Assembly: GCA_000799755.1 (NCBI GenBank)
Contig: JUHI01000020.1
Location: 62,001 to 126,000, forward strand
Reading direction: 5' to 3'
Source: Martinezella tropici
GTDB taxonomy: Bacteria; Pseudomonadota; Alphaproteobacteria; Rhizobiales; Rhizobiaceae
DNA length: 64,000 nucleotides
Made by a program: the position numbers and the translations under genes. The notes beneath the pieces were generated by a model. That model worked only from the letters and a program-made list of their open reading frames with translations, searched no databases and was not told the origin of the DNA. Positions 42,712 through 50,508 of the stretch are shown here, one piece after another; position 1 is the stretch's first letter, and every line of letters begins with the position of its first letter.

Positions 42712-43092
42712 TGTTCCTCCCTAAGCGTTCCCGACGCTCGTGAAATCATGGGGCTTGCCAGCATCTCCTCCGGATGCGGGCCGCGAGAAGCGGCTTTCAA
42801 CGCTTCGTGGCGAGGGGGGATTGTGCGCTTTTCTTGGCTTCGCGCGCTAGAGCCGGATTTCCCTGCAATTCGCGAAAGACATTCTAATTTTTCAAGCTAT
42901 TTCTGCGCGAATTGCTGCCGGTCTTTTGAGACACGGCTTGCGGCGAAATCTGTCGCTCGGCACAGCGCAGCCGTCAAACGCTGCCGGTCTCACAAGAGAG
43001 ATATGTACGATATTTATAGCGACAAGGTGACAAAGCCAATCAATTTCCGCTGGATGGCGAAACCGTGATCGCCGTCTTGGCCGAGGAAGGAA
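42712..43092. other. Leader region of the purine permease
   Basis: The sequence contains the GGGAGG ribosome-binding site just before the permease start. The rest was read for a purine riboswitch and no three-stem aptamer with the usual conserved loops was found. No gene is supported on either strand. Confidence 0.45.
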
Positions 43093-43123
43093 TGCCCGGG
43101 TGCCGATTGTCGGTACCCGGGCA
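43093..43123 (-). terminator. Hairpin after the alpha/beta hydrolase gene
   Basis: TGCCCGGGTGCCGA (43093-43106) pairs with TCGGTACCCGGGCA (43110-43123) over 14 positions with one G-U pair and a 3-nt loop. It starts 27 bp past the hydrolase stop. The following T-run is weak, so rho-independent termination is plausible but not certain. Confidence 0.5.
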
Positions 43124-43150
43124 TTGCGCGCAGTTAGGGATTACTCGGTG

Positions 43151-43858
43151 TTAGCGGGCCTTGGCGGCTGCCTGCTTGATGATATCGGCGACCGGGCCGG
43201 GATTGGATACGTAGATGGCATGGCTGCCGGCAGCTTCCGCCGTAGTGGCTTCGGCACGGCCAGCCATGGCGCGCTGCGCAGCCGGCGGGATCATCTTGTC
43301 TTCGGTGGCGACGAGATACCAGCTCGGCTTTGTTCTCCAGGCCGGCTCGGTGACCTTGCCTTCCAGGGCTGGGATGCCCCACGGCACCTGCGAAGCGCCC
43401 ATGAAGGCGGCAAGGTCTGGCCGAACGTCGGCGGCGAAGGAAGCGGCGAACTTCGTTGGATCAAGGAAGAGGAAGCCGTCGACTGGGGGCAGGATCGGCG
43501 GTACGGGATCGCCGGGCTGCGGATTGGAGATGAGCGTGGCAACCGATTCATCACGATCCGGCGCAAAGGCGGTGATGTAGACCAGTCCCGCCACTTTCGG
43601 GTCGGTGCCGGATTCGGTGATGACGGCGCCGCCATAGGAGTGGCCGACAAGGATGACATCACCGGAAGCCGATGCAATCGCGCGCTTGGTAACGGCAACG
43701 TCGTCTGCGAGCGAGGTGGTTGGGTTCTGCGCCACGATGACCTCGTAGCCGTCCTTCTTCAGGAGATTGTAGACGCTTTCCCATCCTGAACCATCGACGA
43801 AGCCGCCATGGACGAGAACGACGGACTTGATTGCTGCATTTTCCGAAGCATTCGACAT
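43151..43858 (-). CDS. Alpha/beta hydrolase
   Basis: The product is 235 aa, starting at the ATG at 43858 behind AAAGGAGAACTC. It shows the oxyanion-side VLVHGGFVDGSGW, the nucleophile elbow Gly-His-Ser-Tyr-Gly-Gly, and a C-terminal His in the GSHAIYVSNP segment. This is the compact esterase type (AB_hydrolase_6) related to salicylate-ester and plant methylesterase-like enzymes. No signal peptide, so cytosolic. Divergent from a winged-helix/TPR regulator, which may control it. Confidence 0.88.
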   Translation of the reverse strand: MSNASENAAIKSVVLVHGGFVDGSGWESVYNLLKKDGYEVIVAQNPTTSLADDVAVTKRAIASASGDVILVGHSYGGAVITESGTDPKVAGLVYITAFAPDRDESVATLISNPQPGDPVPPILPPVDGFLFLDPTKFAASFAADVRPDLAAFMGASQVPWGIPALEGKVTEPAWRTKPSWYLVATEDKMIPPAAQRAMAGRAEATTAEAAGSHAIYVSNPGPVADIIKQAAAKAR

Positions 43859-44038
43859 TTGAGTTCTCCTTTGGAGTTGCGTTGTTGACGATCTCACTAT
43901 GAGCGAATGCGGCGGGAGACGCTTTGAGACGACCTTCAGAGGGGTGTGATTTTGCCTTTAGATGGCTTTGATTTTGCTTTGTGACATTGTTACGGTAGCT
44001 GAACGCGCCGATAGCGGCCTGATACCGGAACATCCAAC

Positions 44039-45589
44039 TTGCTGTATCATTTTGAGGATTTCGCACTCGATCAGGACAGGCGCGAATTGCGGCGCGGCAG
44101 CGAATTGCTTCGTATCGAGCCACAGGTGTTCGATCTCTTATGTTATCTCGTCAGCAATCGCGATCGTGTCGTCAGCAAGGACGACATCGTGGAAGCGGTT
44201 TGGCAGGGGCGCATCGTTTCCGATGCCACGCTCAGCAGCCGCATCAACGGCGTGCGCAGCGCGCTTAGAGACAATGGCGACGAACAGCGGCTCGTCCGCA
44301 CGATCATGCGCAAGGGCATTCGCTTCGTCGGGACGGTGCGCGAGGAGCAGGGCGCATCAACGCCAATGGCAATGGAAAAGGCCCCGCAAGGGTTGAGCCT
44401 GCCAGACAGGCCATCGATCGCCGTGCTGCCCTTCGACAATATGAGTGGCGACCCTGAGCAGGATTACTTCGCCGACGGCATGGTCGAGGATATCATCACC
44501 GGCCTGTCGCGCATCAAATGGCTCTTCGTCATTGCCCGCAATTCGAGCTTCACCTACAAGGGCCGCGCCGTCGACGTGACGCAGGTCGGGCGCGATCTCG
44601 GCGTGCGCTATGTGCTTGAAGGCAGTGTGCGCAAGGCCGGCAACCGCGTGCGCATCACCGGCCAGCTCATCGACGCGGCCGACGGCAGCCATCTCTGGGC
44701 CGAACGCTATGATCGCGACCTCACGGACGTATTCGCGCTGCAGGATGAGATTACGGTCAGTGTCGTTGCCGCCATCGAGCCCAGCGTGCGCCGCGCCGAG
44801 ATCGAGCGGGTGAGGCGCAAACGGCCCGACAATGTCTATGCCTACGACCTCCTGCTTCGCGCCATGCCCCAGATCTACACTTTCATGCCGGACGATGCCG
44901 CCGCGGGCTTGCCGTTATTGGAGCAGGCGCTTGCCATCGAGCCCGGCTACGCGCTGGCACATGGCTTTGCCTCCTGGGCTCATCAGAGCCTTTTCGTGCG
45001 CGGTGGCATGTGCGCGGAAAACCGTGAGAAATCGATCCGTCACGCGCTTGCGGCAATCGAACACGGCCAAAGCGATGCGATGGCGCTTGCTCTCGCCGGC
45101 TTTTCCATCGGCTTGCTGGCGCAAGACCGAAGACTGGCCGACGAAGCATTCGAGCGGGCTCTGGCGCTGAGCGCTTCCTGTGCCTTCGTTTATGCCTTTG
45201 GATGCGTGCCCGTCGCCTATGGCGGCGACGTAGAGCGTGCGATCGCATGGGGCGGGCACGCAATGCGGCTCAGTCCGCTCGATGCGATGAGCTGCATTCC
45301 CCAGGGCATCATCGGTTTCGGCAACTTCCTGCTCGGGCGGCATGAGGAAGCGATCGCAGCCGGCCGGCGGGCGGTTCAATTAAACCCGGGCTTCAGCATT
45401 CTGCACGGATGGCTTGCCGCGCCGCTCGCCAAGCTCGGGCGGATCGATGAGGCAAGAGTTTCCGGCGAGCGATTGCTGGCGCTCGATCCGGGCTTCACCA
45501 TTGGACGGTGGTCTGCTGCCGTCGGCATTGCGCCGGCCATAGCCGATACTGTCGTGGAGGCGCTTCGATCGGCGGGCCTGCCGGAATAG
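44039..45589 (+). CDS. Winged-helix regulator with TolB-like and TPR domains
   Basis: The product is 516 aa. The first 100 residues are an OmpR/CadC-type winged helix (Trans_reg_C; DALDQDRRELRRG-like opening, then the LSSRINGVRSALRDNG recognition region). A TolB-N-like domain (about 124-245, SIAVLPFDNMSGDPEQDYFADGMVEDI) follows, as in rhizobial adenylate-cyclase-type proteins, although no cyclase domain is present here. The C-terminal 250 residues are TPR-like helical pairs. There is no membrane span, so signal input is probably by protein binding through the TPRs. The start is a TTG at 44039; no better start fits the domain. Divergent from the hydrolase gene. Confidence 0.88.
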   Translation: MLYHFEDFALDQDRRELRRGSELLRIEPQVFDLLCYLVSNRDRVVSKDDIVEAVWQGRIVSDATLSSRINGVRSALRDNGDEQRLVRTIMRKGIRFVGTVREEQGASTPMAMEKAPQGLSLPDRPSIAVLPFDNMSGDPEQDYFADGMVEDIITGLSRIKWLFVIARNSSFTYKGRAVDVTQVGRDLGVRYVLEGSVRKAGNRVRITGQLIDAADGSHLWAERYDRDLTDVFALQDEITVSVVAAIEPSVRRAEIERVRRKRPDNVYAYDLLLRAMPQIYTFMPDDAAAGLPLLEQALAIEPGYALAHGFASWAHQSLFVRGGMCAENREKSIRHALAAIEHGQSDAMALALAGFSIGLLAQDRRLADEAFERALALSASCAFVYAFGCVPVAYGGDVERAIAWGGHAMRLSPLDAMSCIPQGIIGFGNFLLGRHEEAIAAGRRAVQLNPGFSILHGWLAAPLAKLGRIDEARVSGERLLALDPGFTIGRWSAAVGIAPAIADTVVEALRSAGLPE

Positions 45590-45701
45590 TGGCGCTCCGT
45601 TGGTCTCGGCTTAATAGATCAAACCGCTTCGCTTCGAGCACTCTGGCGTTGGTTGGGGTAAAGCGCACCCAGCCACCTGCCGGACACGCCAACCGCCTCA
45701 A

Positions 45702-46733
45702 TCAGGTTTTTGCAGCCTTGGCAAAGGTCGGATCGAACGTTTTGTCGAAGGGTACATCGGCATTGGCGAGATCCGGATCGAGCGTCTTCAGCACGCCCAT
45801 CATGGAATTATAGCCTTCCACCGTGACCATGCCGTCCGGAGAATACATCTCCTTGGAATTTTTGAAGGCCTGCATGTAGAGATCGCGGTTGCCGAGCAGA
45901 TATTCTTCCGGAACGACGCCGGCGACATCTTCCGGACTTGCCGTCGAGATCCATTTCAGCGCCTTCATGAAGGCATTGACCGTCTTCTGCGTCGTGATCG
46001 GATTCGCCTTGGCAAACTCGCGCTTGATGTAGACCGTTGCGGCTGGGTTTGGACCGCCGAAAAGGGCGCGCGTGCCGGCTTCGGTGCGCGTATCCAGAAG
46101 AACGGTGATGTCGCCGTCATATTGCAGCTGCGCAATGACAGGATCGAGATGGGAGAGCCCGTCGATCTGGCCGCTTTTGACGGCGGCAACCGCGCCGGCG
46201 CCGCCTCCTACACCGATCAGCGAGGCATCGTCAGTCTTCAGCCCGTTCTTGAGCATGGCGTATTGGAACATCAGCGCGGTTGACGATCCCGGCGCGGTCA
46301 CGCCGATCTTGCGGCCCTTCATGTCGGCCATCGACTTGATCTCGCCGGCCAGATCCTTGCGCACGGCGATGACGATGCCGGGGAAGCGGCCGAGATTGCA
46401 AATCCCGACGATATCCTGGCCCTTGTTTTGCATGCGGATCGTATGCTCATAGGCGCCGGTTACGACATCGAGCGAGCCGCCGATCAGGCCTTCCAGCGAC
46501 TTCGAGCCGCCGGCAAAATCGTTGATGGTGACATTCAGACCCTCCTCCTTGAAGAAGCCCTTTCGCTCAGCGATCGTCAGCGGCAGGTAGTAGAGCAGCG
46601 GCTTGCCGCCGACGCCGATCAACAGATCGGGCTTTTCCGGTTTCGCATCCTGTGCTGCGGCCGTCACGATGCCAGCCAGCGATGCGCCGATGCCGAAACT
46701 CGCTGTTCCGATCAAAAACGTCCTGCGTTCCAT
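45702..46733 (-). CDS. ABC transporter substrate-binding protein, NMT1/THI5-like
   Basis: The product is 343 aa. The start MERRTFLIGTASFGIGASL is a twin-arginine signal, so the protein is probably exported folded to the periplasm. The ATG at 46733 has GGAGG 11 nt upstream. The mature protein is a type II periplasmic-binding fold of the NMT1 class (LPLTIAERKGFFKEEGLNV, then GGSKSLEGLIGGSLDVV). This family binds taurine, nitrate-like, thiamine-precursor or aromatic ligands; the sequence does not reveal which. Last gene of a three-gene transporter operon. Confidence 0.92.
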   Translation of the reverse strand: MERRTFLIGTASFGIGASLAGIVTAAAQDAKPEKPDLLIGVGGKPLLYYLPLTIAERKGFFKEEGLNVTINDFAGGSKSLEGLIGGSLDVVTGAYEHTIRMQNKGQDIVGICNLGRFPGIVIAVRKDLAGEIKSMADMKGRKIGVTAPGSSTALMFQYAMLKNGLKTDDASLIGVGGGAGAVAAVKSGQIDGLSHLDPVIAQLQYDGDITVLLDTRTEAGTRALFGGPNPAATVYIKREFAKANPITTQKTVNAFMKALKWISTASPEDVAGVVPEEYLLGNRDLYMQAFKNSKEMYSPDGMVTVEGYNSMMGVLKTLDPDLANADVPFDKTFDPTFAKAAKT

Positions 46734-46767
46734 GTGCTTGTCCTCCACGTCTCTGTTGTTTCTTGAA

Positions 46768-47538
46768 CTACTGGCCGCGCCAGGCCAGCAGGCGTCGTTC
46801 GATTATTGTCATCACCCAATCCACGAGCAGGACAAAGGCCGTCAGAACCGCCATGCCCGCAAAGACGCCCGTCACGTCGAATACACCCTCGGCCTGCTGG
46901 ATCAGGTAACCAAGCCCGGCGGCCGAACCCAGATATTCGCCGACGACGGCGCCGACCACCGCAAAGCCCACCGACGTATGCAGACTGGAAAACACCCAGG
47001 AAAGCGCCGAGGGCAGGTAAACGTGTCGCAGCAACTGCCGCTCGTTCATGCCAAGCATGCGGGCGTTGGACAAAACCGGCTGGCTGACTTCCTTGACGCC
47101 CTGATAAACGTTGAAAAAGACGATGAAGAAGACCAGCGTGATGCCGAGCGCCACCTTGGACCAGATGCCGAGGCCGAACCACAATGCGAAAATGGGTGCC
47201 AGCACGACGCGGGGCAGGGCGTTTGCGGCCTTCACATAGGGATCGAAGACGGCTGCGATCAAGGGTCGGCGTGCAAACCAGAAGCCGAAGACGATGCCGC
47301 CGAAGGCACCGAGCAGAAAGGCCAGGATCGATTCCGACAGGGTGATCCAGAGATGATACCAGATCGAGCCGCTTACGAACCATTGGATGACGCGCTGCGC
47401 GACCTTGAGAGGGTCGGCAAAGAAGAAGGATATGGTCTTCGGATTACCGAAAAGACCGGTGTTCGTTGCCAGATGCCAAAGGACGAGGATGACCAGCGCC
47501 ACCAGGATCTGCAGCGAGAGGAGGAGAGTGCGGTTCAT
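46768..47538 (-). CDS. ABC transporter permease, nitrate/sulfonate/taurine type
   Basis: The product is 256 aa with about six hydrophobic spans and the inner-membrane EAA-type loop, here ARMLGMNERQLLRHVYLPSALSWVFSSL. It overlaps the ATPase gene by 4 bp (ATGA at 47535-47538) and is followed 34 bp later by the binding-protein gene. Confidence 0.93.
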   Translation of the reverse strand: MNRTLLLSLQILVALVILVLWHLATNTGLFGNPKTISFFFADPLKVAQRVIQWFVSGSIWYHLWITLSESILAFLLGAFGGIVFGFWFARRPLIAAVFDPYVKAANALPRVVLAPIFALWFGLGIWSKVALGITLVFFIVFFNVYQGVKEVSQPVLSNARMLGMNERQLLRHVYLPSALSWVFSSLHTSVGFAVVGAVVGEYLGSAAGLGYLIQQAEGVFDVTGVFAGMAVLTAFVLLVDWVMTIIERRLLAWRGQ

Positions 47539-48353
47539 GCGGTCTCTCCGCTGCTCTGGCGGTAGGCCGTCATGACCTCATCGCGCAATGCCTGCCAGAT
47601 GTCACGATGCAATTGGTTGAAGACCGGATCGTGTCGGATCTCCCCGATCTCCCGAGGGCGCTCCAGACGAACTTTGAAGTCGCCGATGATGCGCGACTTC
47701 GGACCGGCCGACATGATGACCACACGATCAGCAAGAGCAATTGCCTCGTCGAGATCGTGCGTGACGAACATGACGGCCTTGCGGTCTTCCGACCAGAGCT
47801 TGAGCAGCAGGTCGCCCATGATCAGGCGGGTCTGTGCATCGAGTGGGCCGAAGGGTTCGTCCATCAGGAGCAGCTTGGGATTGCGGATCAGCACCTGCGC
47901 AAGACCGACACGCTTGCGCTGGCCGCCCGAGAGCATGCGCGGAAAGCGATCCGCAAAGGCGGCAAGGCCGACACGAGCCAGCCATTCACGGGCGCTCTTC
48001 CTTGCATCGGACTGGCTCACTCCGGAAATCTCAAGACCGATGGCGACATTCTCAAGCACGGTCTTCCAGGGCATCAACGAATCCTGCTGGAAGAGATAGC
48101 CCGCCTGACGATTGAGCGACTTCAGCGGCTGACCGAAAATCTCGACGGTCCCGGACATCGGCGTTAAAAGCCCGGCCGCTGCATTCAAAAGCGTGGATTT
48201 GCCGCAGCCCGTCGGGCCGACGATAGCGACGAACTCATGCGCGTCCACATTGAGATCGGTTGCCGCGACGGCATCGAACCGCGTCTTGCCGGCCATTTCA
48301 AACGAAATCGCCACCTGTTTCAGGCTGACCGCCCGCACAGCCTCCATTGTCAT
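47535..48353 (-). CDS. ABC transporter ATP-binding protein
   Basis: The product is 272 aa, SsuB/TauB-like. It has Walker A GPTGCGKST, Q-loop YLFQQDSLMPWKT, signature LSGGQRKR, Walker B LLLMDEPFGPLDA and the H-loop FVTHDLDEA. The ATG at 48353 is chosen; another ATG two codons later is equally possible. First gene of the transporter operon. No adjacent enzyme hints at the substrate. Confidence 0.93.
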   Translation of the reverse strand: MTMEAVRAVSLKQVAISFEMAGKTRFDAVAATDLNVDAHEFVAIVGPTGCGKSTLLNAAAGLLTPMSGTVEIFGQPLKSLNRQAGYLFQQDSLMPWKTVLENVAIGLEISGVSQSDARKSAREWLARVGLAAFADRFPRMLSGGQRKRVGLAQVLIRNPKLLLMDEPFGPLDAQTRLIMGDLLLKLWSEDRKAVMFVTHDLDEAIALADRVVIMSAGPKSRIIGDFKVRLERPREIGEIRHDPVFNQLHRDIWQALRDEVMTAYRQSSGETA

Positions 48354-48498
48354 GCCCTGCTGCTTCCTCCCGGCCATCCCGCCGACTGCGCCGGACGTCA
48401 GGTATTGTCATTTCTGGTCAACAGATCAAACGCCGCCGCACCAGTCAATATGCGATCGGGCATGCAATTCGTTATGTCACAAGGGAAGCCTGCAAGCT

Positions 48499-49197
48499 CT
48501 ACCAAAGACCGGGCATCAGCCGAAACCTGATGCGCTTGGCATAGTCGGAGTAGCCCTCAAGTCCGGCTTGAAGCAGCGCATCTTCCCAGCTTGTGCGCAG
48601 GATCAGGAGCGCGCTTGCCCAGGCGGCCGGGATCAGTGCCCACCAGGAGCCGAGCGACAGGGCCAGCCCGGCAAACACCAGGATCGCGCTGACATAGCCG
48701 GGGTGGCGTACATAGGCATAAGGGCCATTGCTGATGACGTGCTGGCCGCGTTCGCGCTGCAAGCGCACGCCGGGCTCGAAGAAGCGATTGACGGCTTGAG
48801 CCCAGGTGCCGAGCGCGATGCCGGCTGCGAGCAGGATATAGCCGAGGATCATGACGGGAACCGGCATCATCGACCACGCCATTCTGCCGGCGTCGAACGT
48901 TGCAATCGGTATTTCGGCAACCATTCCGAGGCACATGAGCGAGACGAGGACGATGTCCCAGCGTTTGGTACCGGCCTGGAAACGGTTGCGGGCCCTGAAG
49001 ATAATCGGGTTCACGCGCCGTATGACCCCGATCGCGATCGAGTAGCTGACGACGAGGAAAGCGATGAAGATCCAGCCGGGCAGCCAGTCAAGGCGACCGG
49101 CCGGCAGAAATACGAGCACAAGCAGCGTGAGGGGAATACCGATCCCATAGGAGATGACGGCTGCACGAGGCAGCGGCTCTGGTTCGGTAACGGTCAT
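48499..49197 (-). CDS. Isoprenylcysteine carboxyl methyltransferase-like membrane protein
   Basis: The product is 232 aa, starting at the ATG at 49197 behind AAGGAG. Five or so hydrophobic spans are present. The C-terminal GPYAYVRHPGYVSAILVFAG is the SAM-binding signature of the ICMT/phospholipid methyltransferase superfamily, followed by the acidic EDALLQAGLEGYSDY tail that also forms part of the SAM site. Bacterial members methylate small lipids or other unknown substrates. It is separate from the adjacent transporter operon. Confidence 0.88.
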   Translation of the reverse strand: MTVTEPEPLPRAAVISYGIGIPLTLLVLVFLPAGRLDWLPGWIFIAFLVVSYSIAIGVIRRVNPIIFRARNRFQAGTKRWDIVLVSLMCLGMVAEIPIATFDAGRMAWSMMPVPVMILGYILLAAGIALGTWAQAVNRFFEPGVRLQRERGQHVISNGPYAYVRHPGYVSAILVFAGLALSLGSWWALIPAAWASALLILRTSWEDALLQAGLEGYSDYAKRIRFRLMPGLW

Positions 49198-49523
49198 TGC
49201 GCAGGCTCCTTGCAGGACGGATATGCGATGCGGCTGGCGGCAGTTCCCACCTTTTCGCGTCGCGCGGCCGCGCCTCGATGTCCATAGTGTGATCCCAACA
49301 TGGCAAGTTCTTGGCGACAGCGCTCGCAACGTATCTGATTTTGGGGATCGTCGGCCACTTAGCTGAGGCGGATGAAACAAAGCCGCGAATTATGCTGATA
49401 TCTTGGATTTGTGCTGCATAGGCCATCGCAACGGACGGATAGGCCAATTCGATGCCTTGACATCGAAGGTACCGGGTTTAGACCGGCCTGAATGTCATAT
49501 TGCTCCTGCCCCCTGGAGATCTC
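49198..49523. other. Divergent promoter gap
   Basis: This 326-bp gap lies between the divergent methyltransferase-like and BASS-family genes. It contains the ribosome-binding site GGAG near 49515. No extra gene or regulatory repeat was recognised. Confidence 0.45.
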
Positions 49524-50471
49524 ATGAAATTCCTGGCTTCCTTTTCCGCCTTCGTCGGCAAGACTTTTTCCATATGGGTCATCCTGTTTGCCGTGCTCGG
49601 CTTTTTCCTGCCCGATGTCTTCAAGCAGTTCGCGCCCTGGATCGTCGTGCTTCTCGGCATCATCATGTTCGGCATGGGGCTGACTATCTCCATAGACGAC
49701 TTTCGCGAGCTGGCGCGCCGTCCTCATGAGGTCGCGATCGGCGTCATCGCGCATTTTGGTATCATGCCGGCGTTGGCACTGCTGTTGACGAGGATCATTC
49801 CCATGCCGCCGGAAGTCGCCGCCGGCGTCATTCTGGTAGGCTGCTGCCCGGGGGGCACGTCGAGCAACGTCATGACCTATCTTGCGCGTGGCGACGTGGC
49901 GCTGTCGGTTGCCTGCACGAGCGTGACGACGCTTGCAGCGCCGATCGTCACGCCATTCCTCGTCTGGATGTTCGCAAGCCAATATCTGCCAGTTAATGCC
50001 TGGTCGATGTTCATCAGCATCGTGCAAGTCATCATCGTGCCGCTGCTGCTCGGCTTTATTGCCCAGAAAGCCGTGCCCAGCCTGGTGCGCGCGGCCATCC
50101 CGGTACTGCCGCTTGTCAGCGTCGTCGGCATCGTCCTTATTGTTGCGGCGGTCGTTGGTGCGTCGAAGGCGGCCATCGTTCAGTCAGGCCTGTTGATTTT
50201 CGTCGTGGTCGTGCTGCACAACGGTCTCGGCTACCTGTTCGGCTATTATGCGTCGAAGGTGCTTGGGCTCAACCTCTACAAGCGCAAGGCGCTGGCGATC
50301 GAAGTCGGCATGCAGAATTCAGGGCTTGGTGCTGCGCTCGCAACCGCCTATTTCTCGCCGATCGCTGCCGTTCCCAGCGCGATCTTTTCCGTCTGGCACA
50401 ATATTTCCGGTGCGACCCTGGCGAACTGGTTCGCCTCGCGCGAGGACGCGGACGCACCGCCTCGCGTCTGA
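49524..50471 (+). CDS. Bile acid:sodium symporter (BASS) family transporter
   Basis: The product is 315 aa, starting at ATG 49524 with GGAG upstream. About ten hydrophobic spans are present, with the family motifs MFGMGLTISIDDF, GVILVGCCPGGTSSNVMTYLARGDVALSV and the late NSGLGAALATAYF, which form the crossover and sodium-site regions. Bacterial BASS members move pantothenate, pyruvate or other organic anions; the substrate here is unknown. It converges on the ThDP enzyme gene. Confidence 0.93.
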   Translation: MKFLASFSAFVGKTFSIWVILFAVLGFFLPDVFKQFAPWIVVLLGIIMFGMGLTISIDDFRELARRPHEVAIGVIAHFGIMPALALLLTRIIPMPPEVAAGVILVGCCPGGTSSNVMTYLARGDVALSVACTSVTTLAAPIVTPFLVWMFASQYLPVNAWSMFISIVQVIIVPLLLGFIAQKAVPSLVRAAIPVLPLVSVVGIVLIVAAVVGASKAAIVQSGLLIFVVVVLHNGLGYLFGYYASKVLGLNLYKRKALAIEVGMQNSGLGAALATAYFSPIAAVPSAIFSVWHNISGATLANWFASREDADAPPRV

Positions 50472-50508
50472 CCGGGATAGGAGTTGAGCGGATAGAGCAG
50501 GCGCGGCT

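Noticed and set aside
42712..43092. Purine riboswitch ahead of the purine permease
   Set aside because: No three-way-junction aptamer with the expected loops could be seen; such riboswitches are also rare in Alphaproteobacteria.
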